A DNA stretch of 64,000 bases, from NCBI RefSeq assembly GCF_003386165.1, contig NZ_QRDV01000001.1, forward strand, positions 549,987 to 613,986, in the 5' to 3' direction. Below, in pieces: positions 26,197-34,448 of the stretch. The position numbers were made by a program, and so were the translations under genes. The notes beneath the pieces were generated by a model. It was not told where the DNA came from and did no database searches. It saw only the letters and a list, made by a program, of their open reading frames with translations. The stretch's first letter is position 1, and each line of letters opens with the position of its first letter. This stretch comes from Winogradskyella eximia (GTDB lineage Bacteria; Bacteroidota; Bacteroidia; Flavobacteriales; Flavobacteriaceae).

Positions 26197-29100
26197 TAAT
26201 TAGGACTTCCGATATACGTGTTAATTTCTATTTTAATATAACTAAAATCAGGATGGTCAATAGCTTGTAATTGCGCATTGGTATGATTTAATATTCTATT
26301 TGGTACTATTTTATTCGCTATATCTTCGTTAGGTAAACCATTAACAAAAATGTTTTTCATGCTATCGTTAATGATTTTCACTTTACCATCTTTTAATATA
26401 GTGTATTCAAAATTTTGCTTACGTTGTTGTCTAACGCCAGCTTTTACAAATAAATGGTCTACCCAAACCATGTTTTTGTTTTCGTCGTAATACGTTATTA
26501 ATAGTTGAGGTATGGTTATTTCCTGGATGCCACTATTAAAAAGATTGCCATTCATGGTTTCTTTCTTTATATTGATATCGCTTAAAACTACGTTTTTATA
26601 CAAATCAGAGCCAGAGACATTTCCTGCTACCTGTAAGTTGAATTTAGTAGGTTGTTCTTCAAATTCAATAGGTGTAAATTCATCTGGATTAAATGTATCT
26701 GGAATAGAATCTTGGGTTCTAGACCAAGCGATACCTTCAAAATTAATTCGGAAACTACTAGATTCTTTAGGCATCAATTTGTGCTTCACGTGATACTTAG
26801 CATTATATGTTGCTAGTTCCTTATTGTCATCGTTATATAGTGTTCCTTTTAAAATAACATCTGCAGGTACATTATCTATATTTTGCACTTCACCAATAAT
26901 AGCATAGCTACCATCATATTGTACCAATTTTGCTGAAACGACCTCTAAAACGGGTTGTTTTAAAATGTCTTCGTGATGGGTTTGTTCGGTAGTAATACGT
27001 CGTCTTCCTTGGTTAAAATACTGTGTTGTATTGTCTGAATATAATTGGTCTGGCGGCAAATCGTTTTTTAAATCGTCTGGGTGTAAATACCATTTTCCTT
27101 TACGTTTGGATAACGTTTTATAGTCAACTTTTTCAATTTTTTCTAAAGGTGTAATCCATTGGCTTATCACTTTTGCAGAGACCGTACTATCGTTATGTTT
27201 TGTAATTTCGGTTTCTATGGCATCCATTTTAGCATAGCTACTTAAGAGTCCATCCGTCACAGAAATTTCTAACATGTATTGCGCAATAGGAATGGTATTG
27301 TTTGGGTCGATTAAACTATGTGCTTTTTCAAACTCTTTAAAATCTAGAGCATCATAATACGCAATTATGGCATTTTCTGGACTACGTTGTGAGTCGTTTT
27401 TTAAATAGAATAAATAAATACCATAAAACACAATGATGGCTAAAATTAGCGACCATATGTGTGTGATTCGTAATACCGTTTTATTAAATTTTTTATAGGA
27501 AACAGAAAAGTTTAAAAAGTCTGGAAGTGGTTTAATGCGTGTTTTCAGCATGTTAACCCAAAGCATTTGTATGTTTAAAATAAACGCAATCAGAACGGTT
27601 AAAAATGGCACAATTCCCCAATGAATCTTTAGCCATTTAGCAACATCTTCTTTAGGTAAAATGGATGAAACAGGTGGAATATTGAGACGTTCCCAAACCA
27701 TAATGCCGTTTTCTAATTGTCGCAAACGTTGCCAACCACAGAAGTAGAGGATAGGGTCGTAAAACTTGTCGTTAGAAAAAATGTATTTGAGGTTGTATTT
27801 TTCTGGTGTGGTTAAAAATTGCTGAAGTGAACCAATACCTGCAACACCTTTAAATTTAGAATTTTCTAATCGCTCAATTGGTCGTGTAGTTAATTCTGGT
27901 AATCGCCTTGCAGAATGGTAATTTCCATCTACAGTCATAGCATTGGTTTGAGCACTCAACCAAGCCATTTGGTCACCAAAACCTAAAGTTAAAAATCGCC
28001 ATTTATCGTGGTCATCTTGATTTAAGAAATTCACAATAGGCAACATCTTTATTTTCTGTGGTTGCGATGGTCTAAAGTAATTTAAACTCATGGTAAATAC
28101 GACCATAAACACCATTAAGCCAGCTAAAATGCCGCCAATAATTCTGTGGTAAACTGCTCCGAACTTCTCTTGGATTAATTTTTTTAAATCGCCTTCTACA
28201 AAACGATAGGCAAATTCTCCCATTAACGGAATGGATAAGATAGAAGCCCAAAGCGTAAAACGGTCTAGCGTTAGAATGTTAAATGCGGTTTCACCTAACA
28301 TTTTTAATGGAATAGAGGTTGTGCCTCCTGTTCCTAAAATGGTACAAATAGTAACCGATAAACCAAAAAACAAATAACGTTTGCTATAGTATCTGTAAAA
28401 TATATATGGTAGCAATACCAATAAGATTCCCCAAGGAATAAGAAAGAAAACTAATCCGGAAGATGTGATTTCTAAAAAATTATCTCTAGAACCATGTGGA
28501 ATTGGAACCTGAGTAATTGGGTTGGCTTTAGAGTTTAACCAATATGGAAAAATGCAACCTATAATTAAAACTAGAGATAACATCCCAAAGCTCACAATAC
28601 GTTTAAAGAGCTTGAAAAAAGTATTCAGAAATAGTTTAAAATTCACTTCTTTCATTGAGTTCACCTGCTCTCTAGAAACATCCATAATTACCATACCTAT
28701 TAAAGGAAAGATGAAAAAGACCATTCCAAAAATGGGTGTCACATGATGCGAAGTCACGGTCACAGCAATTAGAGATAATGAAGTTGCTAAATACCATTTC
28801 TTGCCTGTTTTTAACCAAAGATAGATTTCTGGTAAGGCATGCATTAATACTGAGACACCAACAATGCTTGGTAATTGCCCAAAAATATGCAAGGTTTCTA
28901 CAAACGATGATGAAAATACTGCTAATAGAGAGGCGTAGCCTGCAACGGTTTTATTGCCTGTCATTAATAAAGAGAAACGATACGTTCCTGTTATAAAAAG
29001 TACAATAGCTATTAGTGCAACACTAAACATCCCAAACTTTAAGCCACCAATCATAGAGAGTAGTCCTATAGATTGATGTACCAAAGGTGGATAACTCTGT

Positions 29101-29285
29101 ACGGTAAAACCTGTGTACCACTCATAATTCCATGGTTCAAACCAACTATTAGCATAGTGGTCTGCAAAGAATAAATGGATTAAGGCATCATAAGTAGTTT
29201 CCAAAGTAAAAAATATGGAACTACCATGAAATGCTAATCCTAAAAGCAGTGCAGATATTAAGTATTTATTTGAGGTTTCCTTCAT
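26196..29285 (-). CDS. Giant multipass membrane protein, PTPS-related family, polysaccharide-polymerising candidate
   Basis: A 1029-residue protein. Residues about 1-410 hold ten or more membrane helices with an early periplasmic loop WFEPWNYEWYTGFTVQSYPP, the mark of the family named after 6-pyruvoyl-tetrahydropterin synthase-related membrane proteins. Further helices lie near residues 570 and 620. The C-terminal 350 residues are soluble: an NTF2-like part (IAYYDALDFKEFEKAHSLID) and an FxLYD-like beta part (YAIIGEVQNIDNVPADVILKG). GT-C-type glycosyltransferases share this layout, so a role in polymer synthesis is a fair inference, not proven. It starts the minus-strand operon, divergent from the receiver-GT2 gene. 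Confidence 0.72.
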   Translation of the reverse strand: MKETSNKYLISALLLGLAFHGSSIFFTLETTYDALIHLFFADHYANSWFEPWNYEWYTGFTVQSYPPLVHQSIGLLSMIGGLKFGMFSVALIAIVLFITGTYRFSLLMTGNKTVAGYASLLAVFSSSFVETLHIFGQLPSIVGVSVLMHALPEIYLWLKTGKKWYLATSLSLIAVTVTSHHVTPIFGMVFFIFPLIGMVIMDVSREQVNSMKEVNFKLFLNTFFKLFKRIVSFGMLSLVLIIGCIFPYWLNSKANPITQVPIPHGSRDNFLEITSSGLVFFLIPWGILLVLLPYIFYRYYSKRYLFFGLSVTICTILGTGGTTSIPLKMLGETAFNILTLDRFTLWASILSIPLMGEFAYRFVEGDLKKLIQEKFGAVYHRIIGGILAGLMVFMVVFTMSLNYFRPSQPQKIKMLPIVNFLNQDDHDKWRFLTLGFGDQMAWLSAQTNAMTVDGNYHSARRLPELTTRPIERLENSKFKGVAGIGSLQQFLTTPEKYNLKYIFSNDKFYDPILYFCGWQRLRQLENGIMVWERLNIPPVSSILPKEDVAKWLKIHWGIVPFLTVLIAFILNIQMLWVNMLKTRIKPLPDFLNFSVSYKKFNKTVLRITHIWSLILAIIVFYGIYLFYLKNDSQRSPENAIIAYYDALDFKEFEKAHSLIDPNNTIPIAQYMLEISVTDGLLSSYAKMDAIETEITKHNDSTVSAKVISQWITPLEKIEKVDYKTLSKRKGKWYLHPDDLKNDLPPDQLYSDNTTQYFNQGRRRITTEQTHHEDILKQPVLEVVSAKLVQYDGSYAIIGEVQNIDNVPADVILKGTLYNDDNKELATYNAKYHVKHKLMPKESSSFRINFEGIAWSRTQDSIPDTFNPDEFTPIEFEEQPTKFNLQVAGNVSGSDLYKNVVLSDINIKKETMNGNLFNSGIQEITIPQLLITYYDENKNMVWVDHLFVKAGVRQQRKQNFEYTILKDGKVKIINDSMKNIFVNGLPNEDIANKIVPNRILNHTNAQLQAIDHPDFSYIKIEINTYIGSPN

Positions 29286-29365
29286 TAAAAGCCTAAGCTA
29301 TATTGATATGGTAAAGATATATAATTTAGATAGTGGTTCTATTTTTAATTGTCTATAGCAATCTA

Positions 29366-29435
29366 CCATTCGTCTACACTAAAATATAGGTTCGGCTAAA
29401 TTTAAATTTTAGAGCCTTCTTCTCAAGTACTTTTG
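29366..29435 (+). promoter_or_regulatory. LytTR-type repeat and -7 box for the receiver-GT2 fusion gene
   Basis: CCATTCGTCTACACT (29366-29380) is a good first repeat; a weak second (GTTCGGCTAA) lies 21 bp on. TACTTTTG at 29428-29435 is a perfect -7 box, 32 bp after the second core position. The gene starts 33 bp later. Confidence 0.6.
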
Positions 29436-29467
29436 ACCTGTAAATAACAAACAAAATATCATTTATT

Positions 29468-30652
29468 ATGAAAATATTAGCCATCGACGACCAACAATTA
29501 GTTTTGCTTCCATTAGAGAAAAGATTATTAGAATTTGGTTACGAAGTGAAAATAGAAACCGATGCTTCTAAAGGATTAGAGTTGTATGATACATTTAATC
29601 CAGATTTAGTAATTGTAGATATCAACATGCCTGGAGTGTCAGGATTAGAAGTGGTAAAGTATATCAGAAATACTAAAAATGATGAAACGCCAATAATGGT
29701 TCTTTCAGGTAATACTAAAGATGATACCATCACTCAAGCTTTTGAACTTGGTATTGATGATTATATGAAAAAGCCTTTAAGCTTAAACGAAATTAGTGCT
29801 CGTGTAAAACGCTTAATTGGTACGCCAGAAACGAAAAATATCATTACAAAAAGTGATGTAATGATTCAAGAACGTTGTGTTGGTGTTGTTATTCCTTGTT
29901 ATAATGAAGAAGAACGTTTGTTAAGTGATGAGTTTATTAGCTATATCGATAAGAATTCTGGTTATCATTTGTGTTTTGTAAATGACGGAAGTAAAGATAA
30001 AACCTTAGAAGTTTTAAAAGACTTACAAAAAGGAAGAGAAGATTTTATCACAGTATATGATTGTGAAAAAAATGGAGGAAAAGCTGAAGCGGTTCGTTTA
30101 GGAATGTTGCACATGGCTAAAAAGGAAGATTTAGATTATATCGGATTTTTAGATGCCGATTTATCTACAGACTTAGCAGATTTTGATGATTTGGTAAAAA
30201 CTATTGAAACTTCAGATTTTAAAATTGTAAGTGGTTCGCGTATTTCTAGAATGGGAGCAAATATTACTAAAGAATCTGCACGAAAAATAATCAGTTTAAC
30301 CATCAACTTTATTATAAGAAAGATTTTAAAAATGGATTTTAAAGACACGCAATGTGGTGCAAAAATTTTCCATAAAGATGTTATTGATATTGCCTTTGGC
30401 GAAAAGTTTGTAACGCAATGGATTTTTGATGTAGAAATCTTTAAAAGAATGAGTATCCACTTCGGGTTAAAGAAAGCAAAAGCCATGTTATGTGAGCAAC
30501 CATTAAAAAGATGGATACATGCTGATGGTTCTAAATTATCTATGAAAGATTCCGTAAAGATTGTTGGTCAATTAGGTCAAATAGCTTGGGTGTATAGAAA
30601 TAAAAAGCAAAACACAAAAGCAGCAGTTTCAAACAACTTAAAAGTAGCCTAA
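29468..30652 (+). CDS. Response regulator receiver fused to GT2 glycosyltransferase
   Basis: A 394-residue protein with two domains. Residues 1-120 are a complete receiver: AIDDQ, phospho-acceptor Asp51 in LVIVDINMPGVSGL, switch Ser in VLSGNT and Lys in YMKKPLSL. Residues about 138-360 are a GT2, dolichyl-phosphate-mannose-synthase-like domain: GVVIPCYNEEERLL, CFVNDGSKDKT, NGGKAEAVRLGM, DxD in FLDADLSTDLADFDDLV and TQWIFDVEIFKRM. The fusion predicts that sugar transfer is switched by phosphorylation. It ends NNLKVA. A LytTR-type promoter precedes it, and a shortened GT2-like gene follows 27 bp later. Confidence 0.9.
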   Translation: MKILAIDDQQLVLLPLEKRLLEFGYEVKIETDASKGLELYDTFNPDLVIVDINMPGVSGLEVVKYIRNTKNDETPIMVLSGNTKDDTITQAFELGIDDYMKKPLSLNEISARVKRLIGTPETKNIITKSDVMIQERCVGVVIPCYNEEERLLSDEFISYIDKNSGYHLCFVNDGSKDKTLEVLKDLQKGREDFITVYDCEKNGGKAEAVRLGMLHMAKKEDLDYIGFLDADLSTDLADFDDLVKTIETSDFKIVSGSRISRMGANITKESARKIISLTINFIIRKILKMDFKDTQCGAKIFHKDVIDIAFGEKFVTQWIFDVEIFKRMSIHFGLKKAKAMLCEQPLKRWIHADGSKLSMKDSVKIVGQLGQIAWVYRNKKQNTKAAVSNNLKVA

Positions 30653-30679
30653 TTACAACCTTTATTAAATCCCTAAATC

Positions 30680-31165
30680 ATGAAAACCGGTATTATTATA
30701 ATCTTTCACAATAATGAAAAAGAAATGGACACTGACTATTTTATTGAACAAATTCAGCAGACACGAAATTTAGAATTGTGTCTTGTAAATAATGATAGTA
30801 AAGATAATACCTATGGTTTGTTAAGGGATGTAAAGGATGAATGTGATAATGTTTCGGTAGTTAATGTTAGAAAATTTAAGTCAGATATGGCTGCCGTAAA
30901 AGCAGGAGCAAGATATATGTTTAGTGAGTTTGACTTAAAGCATTTAGGTTATGTTTCTACTAATATGTTAAACATTAAATACCATGGATTAAATGGTTTA
31001 ATTGAAGTCATAACCGAAAATCAAGACGCTATTTTAAATTATAAAATCAAGACTTTAAAAAAGAAACAAACCTTATTTCAAAGCTTATTCTCATTGCTAG
31101 ATTATCTAAAAAAAATAAGAGAAAATAACACTTTCATCAATGTTCAATATCAAAGAAACCTTTAA
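30680..31165 (+). CDS. Short GT2-like protein lacking the DxD motif
   Basis: A 161-residue protein that aligns with the first half of the GT2 domain upstream: CLVNNDSKDNTYGLLRDVKD matches CFVNDGSKDKTLEVLKDLQK, and HLGYVSTNMLNIKYHGLNGL matches YIGFLDADLSTDLADFDDLV. The catalytic DADLS is replaced by STNML, and the acceptor half is missing, so it is unlikely to transfer sugar. It could be a regulatory pseudoenzyme partner of the fusion protein or a decaying copy. The reading frame is open and well spaced between neighbours, which favours a functional protein. Confidence 0.72.
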   Translation: MKTGIIIIFHNNEKEMDTDYFIEQIQQTRNLELCLVNNDSKDNTYGLLRDVKDECDNVSVVNVRKFKSDMAAVKAGARYMFSEFDLKHLGYVSTNMLNIKYHGLNGLIEVITENQDAILNYKIKTLKKKQTLFQSLFSLLDYLKKIRENNTFINVQYQRNL

Positions 31166-31177
31166 AAAGAAAAAATC

Positions 31178-32158
31178 ATGCAAGCATATCCAATAAAATT
31201 CGCACCAATACTAAAAGAGAAAATTTGGGGAGGAGAAAAGCTTTCTAATATTTTAAATAAAAAATCAGATTCAAAAAATATTGGTGAAAGCTGGGAGATC
31301 TCTGGTGTGGAAGATAATATTTCAATGGTTTCTAATGGACTTTACAAAGGGAAATCTTTAAACGATCTTATAAAATCTCATAAAAGTGAGTTTTTAGGAA
31401 AAAAAAATATTGACACTTTTGGAGAGCATTTTCCGTTATTAATTAAGTTTTTAGATGCTAAAACCAATTTATCTGTGCAAGTACATCCAGATGATGAAAT
31501 GGCAAAAGCACATCACAATTCCTTTGGTAAAACTGAAATGTGGTACATAATGAATAGTGATGAAGATGCGGAGATTGTATTAGGCTTAAAAGATAATGAC
31601 TTAGATAAAAATGTATTAGGAGATATTAATGCGTCTAACGTTAATGATATATTCAATACAGAACAGGTAAAACAAGGTGATAGCTATTTTATTCCAGCTG
31701 GAAAAATCCATGCAATAGGAGCAGGAGTTTTAGCTGCCGAAATTCAACAAACGAGCGACATTACGTATCGTGTTTATGATTGGGATAGAACTGATGTTAA
31801 CGGTCATCAAAGAGATTTACATACAGAGGCTGCAATAAAAGCCACCAAATCTTTTCCTTCAACCGGAAAAAGTAATTACCAATTAGAAGCCGATAAAACA
31901 AGTAATTTAGTTGATTGTGAATATTTTACAACTAATATTTTTGAAGTCAAATTAAATCAAAAACGAGATTATAGAAATTTAGATTCGTTTGTCATATTTA
32001 TGTGTGTTGAAGGTAGTGCAGAAGTTACAATAGATAATGTAACAGAAACGGTAACCATGGGTGAGACTATTTTAATACCCGCAAATACGGATTCGGTAAC
32101 ATTTAATTCCGAAGGATCAAAACTACTTGAAGTTTTCATAGACAAGTTTGTGTTATAG
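31178..32158 (+). CDS. manA: Mannose-6-phosphate isomerase, class I
   Basis: A 326-residue cupin-fold zinc enzyme interconverting mannose-6-phosphate and fructose-6-phosphate in the cytosol, feeding GDP-mannose for polysaccharide synthesis. Zinc ligands appear in LSVQVHPDDEMA (Gln, His), GKTEMWYIM (Glu) and FIPAGKIHAIGAG (His); the Arg-bearing YRVYDWDRTD is the active-site motif. Length and start are normal. It lies 12 bp after the GT2-like gene, in the apparent receiver-GT2 operon, which links the LytTR output to mannose-type sugars. Confidence 0.93.
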   Translation: MQAYPIKFAPILKEKIWGGEKLSNILNKKSDSKNIGESWEISGVEDNISMVSNGLYKGKSLNDLIKSHKSEFLGKKNIDTFGEHFPLLIKFLDAKTNLSVQVHPDDEMAKAHHNSFGKTEMWYIMNSDEDAEIVLGLKDNDLDKNVLGDINASNVNDIFNTEQVKQGDSYFIPAGKIHAIGAGVLAAEIQQTSDITYRVYDWDRTDVNGHQRDLHTEAAIKATKSFPSTGKSNYQLEADKTSNLVDCEYFTTNIFEVKLNQKRDYRNLDSFVIFMCVEGSAEVTIDNVTETVTMGETILIPANTDSVTFNSEGSKLLEVFIDKFVL

Positions 32159-32229
32159 TTGTAAAAGGATTTCTTAAAAAGGACTTAAAGTCTTAATTAA
32201 TTTTACATTTGCATAATACAATATTTATT

Positions 32230-32805
32230 ATGTCATTAGAAAGAGAATTACAACAGCGCAGTGGCTCTAAATGTGAGCTTTGCGGAAGCGAAGAGAACTT
32301 ATCTGAATATGCAGTTTCAGATATAAAAGAAAATGGATTAAAGACAGTTTTGTACGCTTGTAAAACCTGTACAGAACAGATGAACGATGCAGACTCTATT
32401 GATCCTAATCACTGGAGGTGTCTTAATGATAGTATGTGGAGTGAGCACGATGCAGTAAAAATTATGGCTTGGAGAATGCTTAACAGAATTAAAGCAGACT
32501 GGACACAAGATTTGTTGGGTATGATGTATATGGAAGAAGATATCTTAGAATTAGCTAAAGCTTCTGGTGATGGTGAAGATGATGAAAACAAATTGATTCA
32601 TAGAGATGTTAATGGTGTGATTTTAGAACATGGTGATTCTGTTGTTTTAATTAAAGATCTAAAAGTAAAAGGATCTAGCATGGTAGCCAAACAAGGTACA
32701 GCCGTTAGAAATATAAGATTAGATCACGAAAACGAAACCTATATTGAAGGTAGAGTAGATGGTCAGCAAATTGTTATCATTACAGAGTACGTAAAGAAAA
32801 CCTAA
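32230..32805 (+). CDS. PhnA-domain (YjdM-like) zinc-ribbon protein
   Basis: A 191-residue protein from the ATG at 32230; the frame also opens at a TTG at 32209, which is less likely. The N-terminal zinc ribbon has CELCG and CKTC pairs. The C-terminal PhnA domain runs from DVNGVILEHGDSVVLIKDLKVKGSSMVAKQGTAV to VIITEYVKKT. Despite the name, the family is not shown to act on phosphonates. It is 71 bp after manA. The convergent small minus-strand gene at 32802 overlaps its stop codon. Confidence 0.88.
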   Translation: MSLERELQQRSGSKCELCGSEENLSEYAVSDIKENGLKTVLYACKTCTEQMNDADSIDPNHWRCLNDSMWSEHDAVKIMAWRMLNRIKADWTQDLLGMMYMEEDILELAKASGDGEDDENKLIHRDVNGVILEHGDSVVLIKDLKVKGSSMVAKQGTAVRNIRLDHENETYIEGRVDGQQIVIITEYVKKT

Positions 32806-32942
32806 TCTGATTTTTTCTTATTGAAAAAATCGAAGCTTAAAGGAATTAGAAAGACCATAAATAAGTACTGTTCGGTAACTAAACCGTAAATTGTAATGCC
32901 TGCTAATAGCACCATTAATATTATTTTGTACTTATATTTCAT
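32802..32942 (-). CDS. 46-residue membrane protein
   Basis: A short minus-strand frame, ATG at 32942 and TAG at 32804, encoding MKYKYKIILMVLLAGITIYG followed by LVTEQYLFMVFLIPLSFDFF and a charged tail NKKKSD. Two adjacent hydrophobic segments separated by TEQ form a likely helical hairpin with positive ends inside. Its stop overlaps the stop of the PhnA-domain gene. I recognise no family; the well-formed charge pattern argues that it is real. Confidence 0.55.
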   Translation of the reverse strand: MKYKYKIILMVLLAGITIYGLVTEQYLFMVFLIPLSFDFFNKKKSD

Positions 32943-32982
32943 TCTGTAAAAGTAAAAAACATATTTTCAAAATTTTCTATTT

Positions 32983-33246
32983 GTGTTACAAATAAGACCA
33001 ACATGTGAAAATTGCAACAAATCATTGCCTCATGATTCTAATGAAGCAATGATTTGTACTTTTGAATGCACGTTTTGTAAGGCTTGTGTAACATTATTAA
33101 AAGAAGTTTGCCCTAATTGCGGAGGTGGTTTTGAAAAACGACCAATAAGGCCTTTTCATCTACTAGAAAAATATCCGGTATCTAAAGTGGTTATACATAA
33201 GCCAGTAGATATAAAAGCACATCTCCAAAAGCTTAATTATAAGTGA
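32983..33246 (+). CDS. DUF1272 zinc-binding protein
   Basis: An 87-residue protein starting at GTG (32983), chosen because the DUF1272 family begins with exactly this MLQIRPTCENC pattern. Four Cys pairs (CENC, CTFECTFC, CKAC, CPNCGGG) fit a double zinc-binding site, and the conserved FEKRPIRPF follows. The function is unknown. It is divergent from the 46-residue membrane protein gene at 32942, with 40 bp between. Confidence 0.85.
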   Translation: MLQIRPTCENCNKSLPHDSNEAMICTFECTFCKACVTLLKEVCPNCGGGFEKRPIRPFHLLEKYPVSKVVIHKPVDIKAHLQKLNYK

Positions 33247-33288
33247 TTTATTAAATTGTTTTCCTACAATCTATCTGTTTATATTAGT

Positions 33289-33350
33289 GTCGTTCATCGA
33301 AAAAATAAACAGACTACTTCAAGTAATCTAATCTAAATTACGGTTTGTCG
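33289..33350 (+). promoter_or_regulatory. Degenerate LytTR-like motifs before the second STAS gene
   Basis: GTGTCGTTCATCGAAAAA (33287-33304) looks like the site at 5673 with the 14 bases between its two cores removed. A second possible pair, ATCT (33326) and GTCG (33347), is 21 bp apart. No -7 box stands at the usual distance, so this is weak. Confidence 0.3.
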
Positions 33351-33468
33351 ATTTTATAAGAAAGACCCAAGTATAAACCCGATATTGTGGTTATCCCTCT
33401 AAATAATAGCAAAAATATTACTGATTAATAGCCCTGAATTAGTATGAACCGCTTAAACATTATTTATT

Positions 33469-33795
33469 ATGGATTTAGAAATCACAAACTACAACAATCG
33501 CTTTCAAATTAAAGGAACTTTAAACAAGTTAAACCTTAAAACATTTAATGCGCATTTTGCAAATATCTTTGATAAATTAGATGAGGTGTTATTAGATATA
33601 GAACGTGTAAATGCTATAGATAGGGCAGGTGTAATGGCATTAGCTAAACTGCACAATGAATCTATAACTAAATCGAAACGATTATCTATTATTGGTTTAG
33701 GTTGCAAAGAATTATATCAGCATTTTAAATCGGAAGAACCAAAGCAGACATCTAGAGATACTAATATTGCTACAGGCAATATTGTAGCCGCTTAA
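33469..33795 (+). CDS. STAS-domain protein, paralog of the one at 19992
   Basis: A 108-residue single STAS domain (EVLLDIERVNAIDRAGVMALAKLHN). The site of the regulatory Ser (DSSG in antagonists) reads DRAG, with Ala53, so Ser phosphorylation is lost here too. It ends TGNIVAA, again an ssrA-like tail. Compared with the protein at 19992 it has a 15-residue longer, flexible C-terminus. It is a single-gene unit between a degenerate LytTR-like region and a convergent NTF2-like gene. Partner unknown. Confidence 0.78.
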   Translation: MDLEITNYNNRFQIKGTLNKLNLKTFNAHFANIFDKLDEVLLDIERVNAIDRAGVMALAKLHNESITKSKRLSIIGLGCKELYQHFKSEEPKQTSRDTNIATGNIVAA

Positions 33796-33895
33796 CACAT
33801 ACTTTACTTTTGAAAATTATAAAGTGTTTCCAATTCATTTATGGTGATAGATAGATGTTTCGGACACACTTTATTTTTTTAATTCTCAAGTAATT

Positions 33896-34366
33896 TTAAC
33901 AAGACATATCAGCAACAATTTTCCATTCACCATTTATCTTCTTAAAGATAATAATGAACACTCCATTAGCGTCACCAACTTTGCGCTTTAGGTGATATTC
34001 TCCCATTACCCAATAATTGTCTCCTTCAATTTTAGAAACATCATTAATCACAAAATTAAGTGTACCACTTTCTGCCTTTGTAGGATAACCTTTTTTGTAA
34101 TTGATTAATGTTTGCTTCCATCCTTTGGTAAGACCATTACTTCCATAAAATTTAAGTGAATCACTTTGCCAATAGCCTTGAATAAAACCTTCTAAGTCGT
34201 GATTATTCCATGCAGTTTCTTGTGCTTCCATTACTAATCGAATTCCTGCTTTGGCGTCTGCAACACTAGACGTTGTTTTGCTATTTTGCTCAGTGGTAAC
34301 ATCTGCATTTACACTGATGCAGCTTACAAATAATAAAGCAATCATTGTAGTATAAATAAGTCTCAT
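33896..34366 (-). CDS. NTF2-like (DUF4440/SnoaL) lipoprotein
   Basis: A 156-residue exported protein with a signal ending LLFVSC, a plausible lipobox. The mature part is one NTF2-like cone: IRLVMEAQETAWNNHDLEGFIQGYWQSDSLKFYGSNG, then TKGWKQTLINYKKGYP and NGEWKIVADMSC. This is the DUF4440 pattern found in ketosteroid isomerase-like proteins. No catalytic residues are certain. It ends with a second Cys at the C-terminus. Convergent with the STAS gene. Confidence 0.86.
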   Translation of the reverse strand: MRLIYTTMIALLFVSCISVNADVTTEQNSKTTSSVADAKAGIRLVMEAQETAWNNHDLEGFIQGYWQSDSLKFYGSNGLTKGWKQTLINYKKGYPTKAESGTLNFVINDVSKIEGDNYWVMGEYHLKRKVGDANGVFIIIFKKINGEWKIVADMSC

Positions 34367-34448
34367 AAGGTTAAATTATAATTTCAACTTAAAAGTAAGA
34401 ACTTAATTTTAAACTAAGAGTTTTATTTAGTCACAGATCTCCATAAGC

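Noticed and set aside
27250..27262. CCATCCGTC word resembling a LytTR half-site
   Set aside because: Lies inside the coding sequence of the giant membrane protein with no partner at 21 bp and no -7 box.
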